Shown here piece after piece: positions 37,656 through 46,797 of a stretch of DNA of 64,000 nucleotides. A program made the translations under genes and the position numbers. The notes below the pieces were generated by a model. It worked only from the letters and a program-made list of their open reading frames with translations. It had not been told where the DNA came from and did no database searches. The stretch is taken from assembly GCF_900250115.1 (NCBI RefSeq), contig NZ_LT984805.1, forward strand, positions 372,001-436,000, read 5' to 3'. Position 1 is the stretch's first letter, and the number at the start of each line of letters is the position of its first letter. This DNA is from Cupriavidus taiwanensis (GTDB lineage Bacteria > Pseudomonadota > Gammaproteobacteria > Burkholderiales > Burkholderiaceae).

Positions 37656-38982
37656 CAGGCCGCTGAAATACCTCCAGCGGACGTCAGCGCGACGACTGGC
37701 TGAAGCGTTGCTTTGAGGATCCCATCCAATCCCACATTCATGCGCGGCGCAGATACCTTCACGGAAAGCTTGTTCACTATGCGGAGGCTGGAGGATTTCG
37801 TGCCGCAGTCCCATCCGCTGCGCTCGATCCGGACTATGGCCAACCAGGCGCTGGTGAAGATGGACCGGCTGTTCGCGCAGATGTACGAGGCCGATATCAA
37901 GGGTGGCCGCCCCAGTATCGCGCCGGAGAAGTTGCTGCGGGCCATGCTGCTGCAGGTGCTCTACAGCATTCGCTCTGAGCGCCAGCTCATGGAGCAGACG
38001 CAATACAACCTGCTGTTTCGCTGGTTCATCGGGCTGTCGATGGACGACTCAGTTTGGGTGCCCACGGTCTTCACCAAGAACCGCGAGCGACTGATCAAGC
38101 ATGATGCGGTGATCCAGTTTTTCAACGAGGTGCTGGCCATCGCGCAGAAGAAGAACTGGCTGTCGGGTGAGCACTTCAGCGTGGACGGCACGCTGATACA
38201 GGCGTGGGCAGGCCACAAGAGCTTCGTGCGCAAGGATGGCGACGACCAAGACGATGACGCCGGCGGCAGCTTCAAAGGTCGCAAGCGCAGCAACGAGACA
38301 CACGAATCCAAGACCGATCCCGATGCCAAGCTCTACCGCAAGGGCAAGACATCCAGTGAGCTGCGCTACATGGGTCATACCCTGAGCGACAACCGCCATG
38401 GCCTGGTGGTTAGCGCCATGGTGACCAAGGCGGACGGACACGCCGAGCGGGAGGCCGCAAAGGTCATGCTTAACGATGCCAGGCAGGTGATTGAAGACCT
38501 GAATGTGGAAGTCACCGTGGGCGCGGACAAGGGCTATGACGCGCACGAGTTCATTGAGGCCTGCCTGGAAATGAAGGTGACGCCCCACGTGGCGCAGAAC
38601 ACATCGGGTCGTCGCTCGGCCGTTCCTGATGCCATTGCTTCCAGCGCCGGTTATGCCGTCTCGCAACAGAAGCGCAAGCTGATCGAACAGGGCTTCGGGT
38701 GGGTCAAGACCGTGGGGCGCATGCGTCAGGTGATGGTGCGCGGTCTGAAGAAAGTCGATCAGATGTTTGTGCTGAGCATGGCCGCCTACCACCTCGTGCG
38801 CATGCGCTCGCTGGGACAAATCCGTCCGCAGTTGCAGTAATCGCGCTAATGAGGCCGGAATGGGCGCCAAAACGCGGAAAAAGCCGAGGCAGTGACGTCC
38901 GGCTTCCGGATTGTGAAAAACAGCGCTCCCCTCCTTGCGGGGAAAAACTCATCGCTAGCGCGATGAGTACTTCAGCAGCCTG
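37656..38982. mobile_element. IS5-family element, copy C (1327 bp)
   Basis: Same ends as copy A. Flanking 4-mers are ATAG (left) and CTAT (right), not a direct duplication. The right-end hairpin differs by one base (CCCCTC instead of CCCCGC). With copy D in opposite orientation 2.1 kb away it forms a large inverted repeat around the alcohol dehydrogenase gene and livM. Confidence 0.9.
37713..38840 (+). CDS. IS5-family transposase (copy C)
   Basis: Intact 375-aa DDE transposase as in copy A, but with the Ser variant in GGSFKGRKRS and Pro in AVPDAIAS. It shares both with copy B, so these two are sister copies. All catalytic regions are present. Confidence 0.92.
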   Translation: MRIPSNPTFMRGADTFTESLFTMRRLEDFVPQSHPLRSIRTMANQALVKMDRLFAQMYEADIKGGRPSIAPEKLLRAMLLQVLYSIRSERQLMEQTQYNLLFRWFIGLSMDDSVWVPTVFTKNRERLIKHDAVIQFFNEVLAIAQKKNWLSGEHFSVDGTLIQAWAGHKSFVRKDGDDQDDDAGGSFKGRKRSNETHESKTDPDAKLYRKGKTSSELRYMGHTLSDNRHGLVVSAMVTKADGHAEREAAKVMLNDARQVIEDLNVEVTVGADKGYDAHEFIEACLEMKVTPHVAQNTSGRRSAVPDAIASSAGYAVSQQKRKLIEQGFGWVKTVGRMRQVMVRGLKKVDQMFVLSMAAYHLVRMRSLGQIRPQLQ

Positions 38983-39007
38983 CTATTGCGCATTCGAGCC
39001 GACGACA

Positions 39008-40027
39008 TCACACCGAGTGGCGAATACAGATTTTTCCGAAATGCTTGCCTGAAGCGAGGTAATGCATTGCTGAATGAAGCGCCTCGAATGGGAATATGCG
39101 ATCGACCACGGGGCGCAATCTGGTCGCTTCGAAATGGGTTAGCATTGCTTCCAAGTCGGCACGGCTGCCGACAGTGATGCCTTGCAACCTGATGTGCCGC
39201 GTTACAACCTGGCCGAGTGGAATTTTTGGATCAGAACCGGAAAGGACACCGATCAAGCTGATTGTTCCTCCTGTCCGGACAGCGCGCACGGACTGGGCTA
39301 GCGTATCTGCCCCCCCGACTTCAACAATGTGATCGACGCCGACGCCCCGCGTATGCTCTCTCACCGTGCGCCACCATTGTGGCTCCTTCTCGTAATTAAT
39401 CAGGTAGTCCGCTCCAAGCGACTTCGCGCTGGCAAGTTTCTTGTCGCTGGAAGACGTAATGATCACGACCGCGCGCAGTGACTTCGCAATCTGGAGCGCA
39501 AACAGAGAGACTCCGCCAGTCCCTTGCACGAGGACGGTTTCCCCTCGCTTCAGTCGCCCCTCGGTGATCAGGGCTCGCCACGCCGTTACACCCGCAGTAG
39601 GCAACGTTGCGGCTTCAAAATCAGAGAGGTAGGCGGGCACACGGCATACCCCTTCCTCGGGTATCACCAAATGGGTCGCCATGGTTCCATCCTGCTCGCA
39701 ACCCAAGCTAGATTGCATTCGTTCGGCGTTTGGTGCACCGTCCACCCACGTTTGATAAAAGATCGGGCATACACGCTCACCTACCTGAAACCGAGTTACC
39801 CCAGCGCCTACGGCATCAATGACACCCACACCATCGCTTAGAACGATGAGTGGCAGATCTTTCATTCGCTTCCCGTAACCGTGGCTAGGAATAATGAGAT
39901 CGCGATAATTCAAAGCCGCAGCCCGCATCTTGAGACGCACCTCCCCTGTGGCTGGCTGAGGCATCGGTTTGGACGCCATCTGGAGATGCTCGATGGACCA
40001 GTCCTGCTCAACTTGGAATACACGCAT
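39008..40027 (-). CDS. MDR-family NAD(P)-dependent alcohol dehydrogenase / quinone oxidoreductase-like
   Basis: Medium-chain dehydrogenase/reductase of 339 aa. The start at 40027 (MRVFQVEQDWSIEHLQMASK) is preferred to 40060 because homologous proteins begin with this strand. Seen: GroES-like fold (AAALNYRDLIIPSHGYG, LSDGVGVIDAVGAGVTRFQV) without the Cys and GHE catalytic-zinc motif of classical alcohol dehydrogenases, and the Rossmann loop VLVQGTGGVSLFALQIAKSL, the coenzyme-binding motif. The absence of zinc ligands points to the zinc-independent branch. It follows livM in the same direction with a 74-base gap and was probably co-transcribed before IS5 copy D interrupted livM. Substrate unknown; context suggests an alcohol formed by the P450. 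Confidence 0.88.
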   Translation of the reverse strand: MRVFQVEQDWSIEHLQMASKPMPQPATGEVRLKMRAAALNYRDLIIPSHGYGKRMKDLPLIVLSDGVGVIDAVGAGVTRFQVGERVCPIFYQTWVDGAPNAERMQSSLGCEQDGTMATHLVIPEEGVCRVPAYLSDFEAATLPTAGVTAWRALITEGRLKRGETVLVQGTGGVSLFALQIAKSLRAVVIITSSSDKKLASAKSLGADYLINYEKEPQWWRTVREHTRGVGVDHIVEVGGADTLAQSVRAVRTGGTISLIGVLSGSDPKIPLGQVVTRHIRLQGITVGSRADLEAMLTHFEATRLRPVVDRIFPFEALHSAMHYLASGKHFGKICIRHSV

Positions 40028-41103
40028 CGTATGTTCCTCTCTACGCTTTGGTGCTCGCACCTACCATGCGATAGCCCTTCAGAAAATCTCAGCAGCAGCA
40101 GCTACCTCGTGTTGACCGGCTTATGAGCCAAGTCACGCCGTCGACGGACGTGTGACCTTATCGCATGCGACTGCCTTCTCGCGACGAATGCGTTGGATTC
40201 GCCGGCGATACCCTTCCGGAATAGGAGCACGCAGAAAATGAACGTCAAGCCGGTGACTATCGTGACGGATTCGCCCAGGGCATCGAACCACTCGATATGA
40301 GTAGCTGTTGCCAGCGCTTCACCAATTTCGCCTAGCTCATTCTCAAGCACCATGATGACAACAGCGCCGACAATGGGCCCTATCAGGGTGCCAACTCCGC
40401 CAACTAGCGTCATGAGTACGACCATGCCTGACAGGCCCCAATGCACATCGACCAAGGTCTCGAAGCCGAGCACGATCGCTTTGACAGAGCCTGCCAAACC
40501 GGTCAGGACGGAAGACAGGACAAAGGCCATCAGCTTGTATCGATCGGCATCGTAGCCAAGGGAGATGGATCGAGGCTCGTTTTCCTTGACCGCCCTGAGG
40601 ATTTGCCCGAACGGAGATTGGACGATCCGGGTAATCAATGCGAGGGCGGCCACGAATATTGCCAGTACAACGAAGTACATGGTCGTATCGTCCCCAAGAT
40701 CAAGAACGCCAAGGAGTTTGCCACGCGGGATCCCCTGCATGCCGTCTTCACCCCCAGTAACCGGCGCCTGGAGACAGACGAAATAAACCATCTGAGCCAG
40801 CGCAAGCGTGATCATCGTGAAGTAAATCCCTTTCCGCCTGATCGCAAGACTAGCCATCAGGAATCCAAGAATGGCAGAAACCACCATACCGAGTACGATG
40901 GCTCCTTCCATTGGGATGCCAAGATCGCGGGCTGCGTATCCGGTCACATACCCGGCCGCACCGAATAGTGCTGCATGGCCGAAAGAAAGAAGACCGGTGA
41001 ATCCCATTAGAAGATTGAATGCACATGCAAAAAGCGCGAAGCACATGATCTTCATAAGGAGAACGGGATAAACGAAGTTGGGCAGGAGCAAAGCGATGCC
41101 TAG

Positions 41104-42430
41104 CAGGCTGCTGAAGTACTCATCGCGCTAGCGATGAGTTTTTCCCCGCAAGGCGGGGAGCGCTGTTTTTCACAATCCGGAAGCCGGACGTCACTGCCTC
41201 GACTTTTTCCGCGTTTTGGCGCCCATTCCGGCCTCATTAGCGCGATTACTGCAACTGCGGACGGATTTGTCCCAGCGAGCGCATGCGCACGAGGTGGTAG
41301 GCGGCCATGCTCAGCACAAACATCTGATCGACTTTCTTCAGACCGCGCACCATCACCTGACGCATGCGCCCCACGGTCTTGACCCACCCGAAGCCCTGTT
41401 CGATCAGCTTGCGCTTCTGTTGCGAGACGGCATAACCGGCGCTGGAAGCAATGGCATCAGGAACGGCCGAGCGACGACCCGATGTGTTCTGCGCCACGTG
41501 GGGCGTCACCTTCATTTCCAGGCAGGCCTCAATGAACTCGTGCGCGTCATAGCCCTTGTCCGCGCCCACGGTGACTTCCACATTCAGGTCTTCAATCACC
41601 TGCCTGGCATCGTTAAGCATGACCTTTGCGGCCTCCCGCTCGGCGTGTCCGTCCGCCTTGGTCACCATGGCGCTAACCACCAGGCCATGGCGGTTGTCGC
41701 TCAGGGTATGACCCATGTAGCGCAGCTCACTGGATGTCTTGCCCTTGCGGTAGAGCTTGGCATCGGGATCGGTCTTGGATTCGTGTGTCTCGTTGCTGCG
41801 CTTGCGACCTTTGAAGTTGCCGCCGGCGTCATCGTCTTGGTCGTCGCCATCCTTGCGCACGAAGCTCTTGTGGCCTGCCCACGCCTGTATCAGCGTGCCG
41901 TCCACGCTGAAGTGCTCACCCGACAGCCAGTTCTTCTTCTGCGCGATGGCCAGCACCTCGTTGAAAAACTGGATCACCGCATCATGCTTGATCAGTCGCT
42001 CGCGGTTCTTGGTGAAGACCGTGGGCACCCAAACTGAGTCGTCCATCGACAGCCCGATGAACCAGCGAAACAGCAGGTTGTATTGCGTCTGCTCCATGAG
42101 CTGGCGCTCAGAGCGAATGCTGTAGAGCACCTGCAGCAGCATGGCCCGCAGCAACTTCTCCGGCGCGATACTGGGGCGGCCACCCTTGATATCGGCCTCG
42201 TACATCTGCGCGAACAGCCGGTCCATCTTCACCAGCGCCTGGTTGGCCATAGTCCGGATCGAGCGCAGCGGATGGGACTGCGGCACGAAATCCTCCAGCC
42301 TCCGCATAGTGAACAAGCTTTCCGTGAAGGTATCTGCGCCGCGCATGAATGTGGGATTGGATGGGATCCTCAAAGCAACGCTTCAGCCAGTCGTCGCGCT
42401 GACGTCCGCTGGAGGTATTTCAGCGGCCTG
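41104..42430. mobile_element. IS5-family element, copy D (1327 bp) inside livM
   Basis: Minus-orientation copy with perfect 4-bp duplication CTAG at 41100-41103 and 42431-42434. It is the only one of the five copies with a clean duplication, and so the most recent simple insertion. It defines the element limits used for the other copies. Confidence 0.95.
41246..42373 (-). CDS. IS5-family transposase (copy D)
   Basis: Intact 375-aa transposase, with Asn in GGNFKGRKRS and Pro in AVPDAIAS, a combination intermediate between the A/E and B/C pairs. Presumably functional. Confidence 0.92.
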   Translation of the reverse strand: MRIPSNPTFMRGADTFTESLFTMRRLEDFVPQSHPLRSIRTMANQALVKMDRLFAQMYEADIKGGRPSIAPEKLLRAMLLQVLYSIRSERQLMEQTQYNLLFRWFIGLSMDDSVWVPTVFTKNRERLIKHDAVIQFFNEVLAIAQKKNWLSGEHFSVDGTLIQAWAGHKSFVRKDGDDQDDDAGGNFKGRKRSNETHESKTDPDAKLYRKGKTSSELRYMGHTLSDNRHGLVVSAMVTKADGHAEREAAKVMLNDARQVIEDLNVEVTVGADKGYDAHEFIEACLEMKVTPHVAQNTSGRRSAVPDAIASSAGYAVSQQKRKLIEQGFGWVKTVGRMRQVMVRGLKKVDQMFVLSMAAYHLVRMRSLGQIRPQLQ

Positions 42431-42475
42431 CTAGGGCCGCCACAAGAACGAGTTTCTTAATCATATGAGGCTCCA

Positions 42476-42580
42476 TTAATTCTCTTTGCCAAACAACCCG
42501 GAAGGCCGGACGAGCAGTACCATGGCCATGAGGATGAAAACCACTGTTGCCAATAGCTCAGGGTAAAAGACACGGGCAGC
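42476..42580 (-). pseudogene. livH: LivH permease, C-terminal remnant
   Basis: The minus strand encodes VFYPELLATVVFILMAMVLL and VRPSGLFGKEN followed by a stop 11 bases before the livM start. This is the last helix and tail of a LivH-type permease. The rest was removed by the truncated IS3 that begins at about 42581. It shows that livH and livM formed an operon. Confidence 0.8.
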
Positions 42581-43235
42581 CTACAGCGCCTCAATGCCCA
42601 TGCGCTTCATCAGCGTGCGCACGTGCCGGCGGCCGACCGGGATGCTCTCCCGTCGCAACAGGCGGGCCAGCATGCGTGCGCCCGCGAAGGGATGCTCCAG
42701 ATGCAGTTCGTCGATCCGGCGCATCAGCCTCAGATCCGCGTCGCTGATTGGACGCGGCTGGTAGTAGACGCTCGATCGGGAAATGTCGACCAGCTTGACC
42801 TGGCGGCTCACCGGCAGCGGGTGATCGCGGTCAATCATCGCTTTCCGCTCAGCAATCCCGCCTTGCCGAGCGCGTGCTCTAAAAAATCGTTCTCCAGTGT
42901 CAATTGGCCTATCTTTGCATGCAGCGCCTTCACGTCCACCGGCGGCTCGGCCGCAGTCTTGGTTTTGCCGCCGCCGAACACGTCCGCGGCGTGCTCCGCC
43001 AACTGTTGCTTCCACTCCGTGATCTGGCTCGGGTGCACGTCATACTGCTGGGCCAATTCCGCCAGCGTCTTGTCGCCCTTGAGCGCGGCCATGGCCACCT
43101 TGGCCTTGAAGGTTGCCGAGTGGGTCCGTCTGCTTCGTTTCGTCATCTTCTGGATCCTTTATGCCCGCCATTATGGCCGGCTCAGGCCCCAGCTCTTCCA
43201 CTTAGCCGACTGTCCGAATTTCCGCCGCCACCTCT
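42581..43235. mobile_element. truncated IS3-family element
   Basis: Matches the right half of the IS3 at 35902-37190 almost base for base, from within orfB (after RMGIEAL) to the end CGCCACCTCT. It then joins ISL3 sequence directly (CTACGACCTG, codons for YDLFHV). The left half is missing, so it cannot transpose. A few single-base differences separate the copies. Confidence 0.88.
42835..43146 (-). CDS. IS3 OrfA of the truncated element
   Basis: 103-aa protein identical to the OrfA of the complete copy (ATFKAKVAMAALKGDKTLAE). Its partner OrfB is cut after about 87 residues from the usual start. Without OrfB it could only act as a DNA-binding protein on IS3 ends. Confidence 0.75.
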   Translation of the reverse strand: MTKRSRRTHSATFKAKVAMAALKGDKTLAELAQQYDVHPSQITEWKQQLAEHAADVFGGGKTKTAAEPPVDVKALHAKIGQLTLENDFLEHALGKAGLLSGKR

Positions 43236-43745
43236 CTACGACCTGTTCCACGTTGTTGCCAAAGACGCGAGGTCATCGATCAGGTCCGGGTCGATCAGGC
43301 CAATCAACTCAGGCATGACCGACCCACCCGACGTCTCTTGAAGTCCACACGCTTGCTGCTGCCTAATCGCAGCAATCTGAGCGCCGGCCAGGCGGTCCAT
43401 CTAAATGAGATTTTGGCCGCGACCCGGTCGCTGATGACCGTCTACATTCTGCGCGACGACCTCAAGCGCCTGTGGTTTTACCGTCGGCCTGGATGGGCGC
43501 AGCGGGCATGGAGCGACTGGTTTGAACAAGCGCAGCAAAGCGGCGTCGACCCATTACAGCAGTTCGCGCAACGCCTGAGCGTATTGGCACGGCATTGTGG
43601 CCCGATGCCGCCATGCGCTGAACATTAGCGTCGTCGAGGGCATTAACAACACTATCAAAATGATCAAGCGCCGGGCCTACGGATATCGCGACGAGGAATA
43701 CTTCTTCCTCAAGATCCGGCGCAGCCTTCCTCGCTATTCCTCGAT
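43236..43745 (+). pseudogene. ISL3-family transposase C-terminal remnant
   Basis: The plus strand, with frame changes, reads YDLFHVVAK, AGQAVHLNEILAATRSLMTV, YILRDDLKRLWFYRRPGWAQ, then SVVEGINNTIKMIKRRAYGY and RDEEYFFLKIRR. This is the C-terminal half of the same transposase family as 3063-3990, truncated on the left by the IS3 fragment and altered at the last residues. The final bases overlap none of the P450 gene, which converges on it. Confidence 0.82.
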
Positions 43746-43761
43746 GAACCAAAAAATCACT

Positions 43762-45075
43762 CTATCGCATGAAACAGCGCAAAGGAAGATGCTTAGGCCC
43801 ACCGACGAAGCTGGATGCGACCATCTCGAGCTCCCCAGCTGACTCCACGCGTTCAAGGCGCGGTATCATTTCCTCAAACAGGATGCGCATTTCCATCTTG
43901 GCCAAGTGCTGGCCCAGACAAATATGAGGCCCTGTTCCAAATGCCAGATGGTGGACTTCCTTTCGATCAATGCTGAACTCGAATGGTTTATCAAAGACAT
44001 CTTCATCTCGATTCGCCGAGCCGTAGCACAGCATTATCCAATCGCCTTTGTGAACTGTGCGTCCTCGGATCTCCGTATCCGCAGACGCGGTACGCATGAA
44101 GTGGCTCACCGGTGACGCAAAGCGCACCGCCTCGTCGACAAATTGCGGAATCAGCGCCGCATCGGCTTGTAGTCGAGGAAGCAGATCAGGGAACTGGCTA
44201 AGTGCCCACATTGCGATCGCGGAGGACGATGATGTGGTATCGTGTCCCGCCGTGGCAATAATAATGTAGTAGCCCAAGCGGTTGGCATCGCTAATCGGTT
44301 CACCATTTACGACCGCGTTGGAAAGCAATGTTGCCATATCGTTACGTGGACTCGTCCTTTTGTCCGATGTCAGCTTATCGAAATAATGCCGAAAGTCTTC
44401 TACTACTGCTAGTAGGTTCTTTGCCAAGACATCTTTACCCGAAGCGACCTCTGCCTTCCCTCGATTGAGTTCTGGATCTTCCCCACCAAACAATTCTTGC
44501 GTCAGGACCAACATTTTGGCCTCATCTTCAGAGGGAATTCCTAGAATGTCCATTATTACATGCAAAGGATAATATAGCGCAATATTTCTAGAAAAATCTA
44601 TGACCTCCCCTTCGTAATGCGCAAGTTTGTCAACACAGCAACGGGCCAGTCGTCGGATACGCTCATCCAGATTGAGCAGGCTGTCAGGCATAAACCATGA
44701 CTGCGCCAGCGCGCGCATCTTCTTGTGCTCATCACCATCGAACTGAACTAGCGCCTTGACAATATGCGGAGACCCAGTGACCGAAATTATATAGTCGATT
44801 GCGGCTTTTGGTCGGCAAACAACAGAATAGTCACCGTTGCGAAATAGGCTGCTGTCACGTGAAATGGCGCTGACATCGGCATACTTCGTTGCAACCCAGA
44901 ATGGGTCGAAGCCCTCAATAACGGCACGACCGAATGGATTGTTGGCACGAGCCCACGTATAGACGGAGTGCAATAGCTCACGGTCTGAGTAAGTCTTTGG
45001 GTCAACCAAAAGCTTCGCGATGTCATCGGGGAGATCGAAATTCGAGGTGGTGGTAATTGGGGCCAAGATAAACAT
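43762..45075 (-). CDS. cytochrome P450, CYP108-like
   Basis: 437-aa soluble bacterial P450 that would hydroxylate a small hydrophobic substrate with electrons from a ferredoxin and its reductase. Seen: I-helix oxygen-activation motif IIATAGHDTTSSSSA, K-helix FVDEAVRFASPV (ExxR), and heme-binding loop LAFGTGPHICLGQHLAKMEM with the axial Cys at about residue 386. Residues around YYPLHVIMDILGIPSEDE, SHFMRTASADTEIRG and FVGGPKHLPLR recall P450terp (CYP108A1, alpha-terpineol hydroxylase), which I judge the closest known relative from memory. No ferredoxin or reductase gene is adjacent. The gene is intact. Downstream it meets an ISL3 relic that probably cut it from livH, livM and the alcohol dehydrogenase. 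GC is low compared with the efflux operon. Confidence 0.88.
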   Translation of the reverse strand: MFILAPITTTSNFDLPDDIAKLLVDPKTYSDRELLHSVYTWARANNPFGRAVIEGFDPFWVATKYADVSAISRDSSLFRNGDYSVVCRPKAAIDYIISVTGSPHIVKALVQFDGDEHKKMRALAQSWFMPDSLLNLDERIRRLARCCVDKLAHYEGEVIDFSRNIALYYPLHVIMDILGIPSEDEAKMLVLTQELFGGEDPELNRGKAEVASGKDVLAKNLLAVVEDFRHYFDKLTSDKRTSPRNDMATLLSNAVVNGEPISDANRLGYYIIIATAGHDTTSSSSAIAMWALSQFPDLLPRLQADAALIPQFVDEAVRFASPVSHFMRTASADTEIRGRTVHKGDWIMLCYGSANRDEDVFDKPFEFSIDRKEVHHLAFGTGPHICLGQHLAKMEMRILFEEMIPRLERVESAGELEMVASSFVGGPKHLPLRCFMR

Positions 45076-45327
45076 ACTCCAAAGATAGATTCAAGATCGC
45101 GCGAAGCCATTCCAATGCTTCCGATAATGATTGGTAAATTTTCTATATTGAATCGATCATAAACACAATCAAACAAGTAGAGCGGCATCGAGTAATGGCG
45201 CTAATGGTCTGTAATTTGACGATGAAAACTGGTGCTACGCCTCTACTAACCGGCATCAGATGCTCTTGTTGCTTACCGCGACAGATTACTGAGGGGATAC
45301 ACTAAAGCAAAAGTGGGATAAAGATCG

Positions 45328-45633
45328 TTATGGCCCAGCCACTTGTGGCGGGCTCTTTACTCGTAACGAAGGTAACCACACTCCCCGGGACGGCGATCTT
45401 ATTACGACGCCACGTACCGTTACGTGGCGACGACTTACCAATCGCGCCTCAGTCAATGGTACACCTTCCAGTTCCCAGCTTTCATGGGTCGCTGTCTCAA
45501 GTATGATCTTTGGGAAGGGCTCATTGCCCTTGATGTAGATCTCACCGACCAACGTCAGATGCTGTCCCTCGGTTGGTCCCACAGCGCATGCAGCAACGCT
45601 AAGGGCAACTAGCAAAGCAATCATGTGAGTCAT
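45328..45633 (-). CDS. small putative lipoprotein
   Basis: 101-aa protein with signal peptide and lipobox (MIALLVALSVAACAVG, Cys as the first mature residue). The mature part is a small beta-rich domain (LTLVGEIYIKGNEPFPKIIL, RLVSRRHVTVRGVVI). No family was recognised. It follows the larger lipoprotein gene by 39 bases in the same direction, suggesting co-transcription and a shared envelope function. Confidence 0.7.
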   Translation of the reverse strand: MTHMIALLVALSVAACAVGPTEGQHLTLVGEIYIKGNEPFPKIILETATHESWELEGVPLTEARLVSRRHVTVRGVVIRSPSRGVWLPSLRVKSPPQVAGP

Positions 45634-45672
45634 AGGTCCATAGAAGATGTGGTTGACGGCACTCTCTTCGCA

Positions 45673-46797
45673 TCATTGAATCACGACGGACAGTGAGGAG
45701 TGGGGCGGAATCTTCACCGTTTCGCTATACATACCTTTCACATGCTCCCGGACTACTGGCACGTTGGCATAGGGGTGGAGCTCCGCGGGCACCATTGAGA
45801 ACTGACTACGATCATTTAGAAATGCGCCCGTGTTAATTTCAGGCAACACGAATCCGTCTTCCTCCCGCAAAGGAAAGCCAAAGCCGACTGGGGCGGGTTC
45901 CTTCATTAGTGCACCTGATGTCGCGGCAAAGTGGCGAAATTCCTGTTGGAAGCCGGAGGTTGCTGCCGTGTCTCGAACTGAAGATTCGAGAACCGCCATC
46001 GAATCAGTGCTGCTAACGTTGGTAAGAAGATGCTTGTAAAAGCGCAGTCCGAGATGACGGTTGAGAGATCCACCGAGCGATCCCCAGATTGAATATCCGT
46101 TGCCAGGGGAGACGAAATCGCCTGCTAGCGTGTCGAGAACCGCTTGACTCACCTTTGTTGGATCGATTTCAGTTGTCTCTACCCAGAAATTGACAATGGT
46201 GCCGTCAGCTGTCATGAGTTTACGAACCAATGTTGTGGAGCGAGTCGTATCGTCCGCTAGATACCAGATTTTCACACTACCGTTATCCAGTCTACTAGGC
46301 GACAAAGAATAGCGTGGAGCATAACTTTGCTCTTTGGCGTGCACTCTCCATCCGTCTCGATTAAAATTCGATATTCTGCTCTTAAGCGCTTCCGTGCTGT
46401 CATCCAATCGTAGTTGCTCGGCCACGAAGGAATAGTTCCGCGCCGCCACAGCAATTGTCGGCATAACTTGTGGAGTTCCGGTTTGATTAGTGAAAACGAG
46501 CGTTACATCCTGCCCGTTCAGCCCTGAGATGCTGATGGGAACTTCCACAGCCGAGGATGTGCTATTAACGCTTTCCCAAACACCTATGCCGCTACCAGAA
46601 TTGGTGTGTGCGTCCAGCGCCCTGCAGTTCGAGCAGCTCTTCTCGACCGGAGCCGAGGTGGTGGTGGTCATCGTCTGCGGGTCGGGCGAGGCCGTGGGAT
46701 CATCACCGTCACCACCGCAAGAGGCTAGCATGATAGATATCAGCGCTGCCTGAGCTATGCTCCGAAAAAAATGCAACACGCGCTGCTTGTACGTCAT
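45673..46797 (-). CDS. putative lipoprotein, possibly a shortened M30 (hyicolysin-like) peptidase
   Basis: 374-aa protein with a type II signal (ALISIMLASCGGDGDD). The N-terminal mature part (ALDAHTNSGSGIGVW, VTLVFTNQTGTPQVMPTIA, then GTIVNFWVETTEIDPTKVSQ and NGYSIWGSLGG) resembles the start of M30-type secreted metallopeptidases. The HExxH zinc motif of that family is absent. After SLGGSLNRHLG the sequence jumps to a C-terminal part (TAATSGFQQEFRHFAATSG). The length is also several hundred residues short. It may therefore be a catalytically dead, internally deleted copy that kept its frame. The family assignment is from memory and uncertain. The small lipoprotein gene follows. Confidence 0.65.
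   Translation of the reverse strand: MTYKQRVLHFFRSIAQAALISIMLASCGGDGDDPTASPDPQTMTTTTSAPVEKSCSNCRALDAHTNSGSGIGVWESVNSTSSAVEVPISISGLNGQDVTLVFTNQTGTPQVMPTIAVAARNYSFVAEQLRLDDSTEALKSRISNFNRDGWRVHAKEQSYAPRYSLSPSRLDNGSVKIWYLADDTTRSTTLVRKLMTADGTIVNFWVETTEIDPTKVSQAVLDTLAGDFVSPGNGYSIWGSLGGSLNRHLGLRFYKHLLTNVSSTDSMAVLESSVRDTAATSGFQQEFRHFAATSGALMKEPAPVGFGFPLREEDGFVLPEINTGAFLNDRSQFSMVPAELHPYANVPVVREHVKGMYSETVKIPPHSSLSVVIQ

Larger units (their letters stand above)
40102..42464 (-). pseudogene. livM: branched-chain amino-acid-type ABC transporter permease LivM, split by IS5
   Basis: Inner-membrane permease of the LivHMGFJ type. The 5' end (42464-42431) encodes MIKKLVLVAAL. IS5 copy D then interrupts, and 41103-40102 continues GIALLLPNFVYPVLLMKIMC through many hydrophobic helices. 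The family segments AFNLLMGFTGLLSFGHAALF and GLAGSVKAIVLGFETLVDV are present, and so is the EAA-like loop with FGQILRAVKENEPRS. Removing the IS and one CTAG restores a continuous frame. Such permeases in catabolic islands often import aromatic acids rather than amino acids. The ATPases LivG and LivF and the binding protein are missing nearby. A shortened protein could start inside the IS boundary, but the N-terminal helix would be altered. Confidence 0.88.

Noticed and set aside
39008..40027. Classical zinc alcohol dehydrogenase
   Set aside because: No GHE motif or catalytic-zinc cysteine was found; the protein fits the zinc-independent MDR branch.
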